A model generated the notes under the pieces. That model was not told where the DNA came from and did not search any database. It was given only the letters and a program-made list of their open reading frames with translations. The translations under genes and the position numbers were made by a program. Below, piece by piece: positions 5,739 through 7,613 of a stretch of 7,613 bases of DNA (positions within the stretch are counted from its first letter, which is position 1; every line of letters begins with the position of its first letter). Source of the DNA: JBMNNU01 sp050942695 (GTDB taxonomy: Bacteria; Chloroflexota; UBA6077); contig JBMNNU010000156.1 of the NCBI GenBank assembly GCA_050942695.1, positions 1 to 7,613 on the forward strand, given 5' to 3'.

Positions 5739-7238
5739 GTGATAGCTCACACCGAGAGTCCAGCCAATCTGCGTATCACAGAGAAAACGGTCGCACGCCT
5801 CTGGGAGCAGCAGGGGCCCTTCACCCTCCCTCTTCATACTACCGAGGGCGAGGAGATCCAGGTGGTGTACCGGGGGAGGCGTCGATGGGACCGGGGGCCC
5901 GACTTCACCGGCGCGTTGATCGCTGGGGCAGGAGCTAGCTTGCACCACGGCGAGGTGGAGATCCACGTGCGCGCTTCCGACTGGTGCGCCCACGGCCATC
6001 ACCGCGACCCCAACTACAATCAGGTTATCCTGCAGGTAGTGCTGTGGAACGATACCGGCAGGCTGGCTCGCCGGCAGGATGGCGTCACCATCCCCACCCT
6101 AGCCCTCGCACCCTACCTCGCTCTGCCGCTCGAGACCCTGGCTGGCCTCGGCCCGGATCAAATTTCCCGCCCCTCCCCGCGTCGGCCGGATATTGGAGGC
6201 GACGAGGTCGGACTCGGCAACCTGCTGGACGGCTGCGGGGTGGAGCGCTTCGAAGCCAAAAGCCGTCGTTTCGAGTCCGACCTCACCTGCTATCCCCACG
6301 AGCAACTGCTCTACCAGGCCGTTGCCGAGGCCCTGGGTTACTCTCAAAACAGGCAGCCCTTTCGCCGGCTGGCCGACCTGGTGCCGCTGGATCTGGCGAG
6401 GGCTTTCGAGGGAAGACTCGGAGGCACGGAGGCGCGGGGACGCGGAGAGATGGGTGGAGACGGGAAGACGGGGATAGAGGCGGGCGGGGTGAGATGGCGT
6501 GATGCGGCTGTAGAGGCGCTCCTGCTGGGCGCGGCGGGGTTGCTGCCCTCCCAACGGGGAATGGCACCTGTTGATAGCTACGCGGATCGCCTCGAACTTC
6601 TTTGGGATAAAGTTGCAAGGCATTGGGTTGGGGGGTGCATGGCGCCGGATGAGTGGGAGTTTTTCCGGGTGAGGCCGGCCAATTTCCCGACTCGCCGCGT
6701 GGCCGCGCTCGCCATGTTGGTGCGGCGTTGGCCCGAGGAGAGCCTGGCTGAGGTGTTGGCCAGAACGGTTGGGACCTTGCAGCCGAGGCTGGTGCCTAGG
6801 GCGCTGGAAGCGCTGCTTCTGGACAACCTCTGCAGAGGTTATTGGGATAGCTACTGCGACTTCGGTCTCCGGCTCAGACGGCCGGTAGGCTTGATCGGCA
6901 GGCAGAGGGCTGCAGAGCTGGCCGTCAACGTCTTCCTGCCCTTCCTGGCCGGATGGGCATCTCACCTGGAGGACCGCGCTCTGGCAGGCCGCGCCTTTGA
7001 GATTTACAGGCTCTATCCGAAGCGGGGGGACAACGAGATCGTTCGCTACATGGCCACCCAGATAACCGGGAAGCCCAGGCCTGCTGCGGCCCGCTCTGCC
7101 TGCCGCCAGCTGGGGTTGCTGCGGTTGTACAGGGCGTATTGCGAGGCTAAAAGCTGCGCGGCCTGCCCCGGCGGCGACATCTGCGCTTCCAAGCCTTTGA
7201 CCATCGGAATAACCTGTCCGGTGCCGGCCAAATCCTGA
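5739..7238 (+). CDS. DUF2851 family protein
   Basis: This is a 499-residue cytosolic protein of the DUF2851 family, whose function is not known. Diagnostic motifs are ITEKTVARLWEQQ (13-25), YRGRRRWDRGPDF (44-56), GEVEIHVRASDWCAHGHH (71-88) and NYNQVILQVVLWND (92-105). The central and C-terminal parts are helical. The end carries C468-x4-C473-x2-C476-x5-C482, an arrangement that could bind zinc or an iron-sulfur cluster. Asp55 in GPDF and Glu74-x-His76 resemble the spacing of a PD-(D/E)XK nuclease core; that is my inference. Residues 227-251 (rich in Gly, Arg, Glu) come from a purine-rich octamer repeat in the gene and look like an insertion between conserved helices. The start is GTG 5739; no strong Shine-Dalgarno sequence or better in-frame start is nearby. 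It lies 34 bases after the toxin gene with no evident promoter, so read-through from the toxin-antitoxin unit is plausible. Confidence 0.85.
   Translation: MIAHTESPANLRITEKTVARLWEQQGPFTLPLHTTEGEEIQVVYRGRRRWDRGPDFTGALIAGAGASLHHGEVEIHVRASDWCAHGHHRDPNYNQVILQVVLWNDTGRLARRQDGVTIPTLALAPYLALPLETLAGLGPDQISRPSPRRPDIGGDEVGLGNLLDGCGVERFEAKSRRFESDLTCYPHEQLLYQAVAEALGYSQNRQPFRRLADLVPLDLARAFEGRLGGTEARGRGEMGGDGKTGIEAGGVRWRDAAVEALLLGAAGLLPSQRGMAPVDSYADRLELLWDKVARHWVGGCMAPDEWEFFRVRPANFPTRRVAALAMLVRRWPEESLAEVLARTVGTLQPRLVPRALEALLLDNLCRGYWDSYCDFGLRLRRPVGLIGRQRAAELAVNVFLPFLAGWASHLEDRALAGRAFEIYRLYPKRGDNEIVRYMATQITGKPRPAAARSACRQLGLLRLYRAYCEAKSCAACPGGDICASKPLTIGITCPVPAKS
6419..6490 (+). repeat. octanucleotide tandem repeat inside the DUF2851 gene
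   Basis: Eight-base periodicity is clear in the first four units (CGGAGGCA, CGGAGGCG, CGGGGACG, CGGAGAGA, 6419-6450) and then decays through TGGGTGGA, GACGGGAA, GACGGGGA, TAGAGGCG and GGCGGGGT. One strand is almost free of T. The reading frame stays open throughout and yields a Gly/Arg/Glu-rich linker. Similar purine-rich octamer arrays are usually intergenic, so an in-frame example is unusual. Confidence 0.7.
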
Positions 7239-7314
7239 TAGAATCGCCGCACTACAACTCTAGTGTTGTGCACATTTGGTATTGTTAAGCGACTGAAGGC
7301 CGCTTGCCGGGAGC

Positions 7315-7331
7315 GCGGGCGTCCCGCCCGC
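7315..7331. repeat. GC-rich hairpin repeat GCGGGCG-TCC-CGCCCGC
   Basis: A perfect 7-base stem with a TCC loop. This sequence style (GCGGGCGTCCCGCCCGC) recurs between genes in several GC-rich bacterial genomes. It is immediately followed by a second small palindromic motif, AGCC-GAA-GGCT overlapping AGGC-TTCA-GCCT (about 7342-7359). Confidence 0.65.
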
Positions 7332-7411
7332 CTCTAAAATGTAGCCGAAGGCTTCAGCCTGCGCGCCCCGTGATGATCCGGGATGTGAGCTCTCCACGAG
7401 GCTACGCGCAA

Positions 7412-7510
7412 CCTGATGATCGTTGCGAAAACGTTCTTATTGATTCGCGGCCCTGAAGGGCCGGCCTTAACCTCCGGTCCGTAGTTAGCCCGGCCCTTAT
7501 GATCGTTGAC
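7412..7510. repeat. MITE-like element, inverted and rearranged copy 2
   Basis: Read on the minus strand, this matches copy 1 from about 801 to 884: 40 bases (7451-7490) are identical to the complement of 804-843, and the flank through GCAACGATCAT is similar. It lacks the outer CTGAGACGCTCAAG arms. The left arm of copy 1 is also replaced: after CGGCCCTT the sequence jumps to ATGATCGTTG (7500-7509), which repeats 7416-7425 in direct orientation. In copy 1 the same motif is inverted. The breakpoint suggests a deletion or inversion within the element. Confidence 0.75.
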
Positions 7511-7535
7511 TAAATAATCGCACACAGCATCGTAG

Positions 7536-7597
7536 GGGCCGGCGGCTCTGCCGGCCCGGTACCACGTGAATCAGTGCTGCTGTACGAGGTACCGGGC
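7536..7597. repeat. adjacent and interlocked GC-rich inverted repeats
   Basis: GGGCCGGC (7536-7543) pairs perfectly with GCCGGCCC (7550-7557) around a six-base loop. Overlapping its right arm, GCCCGGTACC (7554-7563) pairs perfectly with GGTACCGGGC (7588-7597). The two structures share bases and could be alternatives. A further arm, GCGGGC (7596-7601) with GCCCGC (7608-7613), is cut by the window end. Confidence 0.7.
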
Positions 7598-7613
7598 GGG
7601 CACGGTGGCCCGC

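Larger units (their letters stand above)
7239..7613. other. non-coding region with clustered palindromic repeats
   Basis: No gene is supported downstream of the DUF2851 stop codon. The region holds five or more distinct GC-rich hairpins and the second copy of the MITE-like element, described separately. A weak stem at 7254-7258/7265-7269 (ACAAC/GTTGT) follows the gene but has no U-tract, so I do not call it a terminator. Confidence 0.6.

Noticed and set aside
6099..6965. 288-codon antisense frame within the DUF2851 gene
   Set aside because: High GC content leaves the antisense frame open; composition is Arg/Pro/Gln-rich, and the plus frame has clear family motifs.
7249..7273. Terminator for the DUF2851 gene
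   Set aside because: The stem ACAAC/GTTGT is short, GC-poor and not followed by a T-tract.

Overview
The window is GC-rich, bacterial, and reads as an accessory chromosomal stretch: six genes separated by long non-coding gaps full of palindromic and short tandem repeats. GTG starts, the repeat style and the gene families (PfkB kinase, DUF4838, YeiH, DUF2851) would fit a free-living Chloroflexota-type or related soil/thermal lineage. No marker gene is present, so this placement is only a guess.

Layout. At 1-197 is the 3' end of a PfkB-type sugar/nucleoside kinase. An 822-base gene-free gap (198-1019) follows, with a nested palindromic element at 696-898. At 1020-2903 (+) is a DUF4838 glycoside-hydrolase-like protein, whose stop codon is followed at once by twelve tandem 7-base units (2905-2988). 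A second gap (2989-3404) carries a palindromic repeat (3147-3251). At 3405-4433 (-) is a YeiH-family putative sulfate exporter that converges on DUF4838. From a divergent intergenic region with a good sigma-70 promoter (4644-4672), a tight two-gene unit runs rightward: a small MazE-like antitoxin candidate (4719-4979) and a 240-residue protein that appears to be two MazF/PemK-like domains in tandem (4982-5704). Thirty-four bases later comes a DUF2851 gene (5739-7238), which carries an in-frame GC-rich octamer repeat and a C-terminal cysteine cluster. The last 370 bases are a cluster of dispersed palindromes, including an inverted second copy of the element at 696-898.

How the parts work together. 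The kinase and DUF4838 protein may both belong to carbohydrate metabolism, but the gap between them argues against one operon. The antitoxin/toxin pair is the most coherent functional unit and the most interesting item. The toxin's first domain has kept the MazF-like fold pattern but seems to have lost the catalytic Ser/Thr, while the second keeps the Arg and the Thr-Ser-Gln motif. The DUF2851 gene may be read through from the same promoter. The two inverted element copies bracket the whole 1-7.4 kb block and could allow it to flip by homologous recombination.
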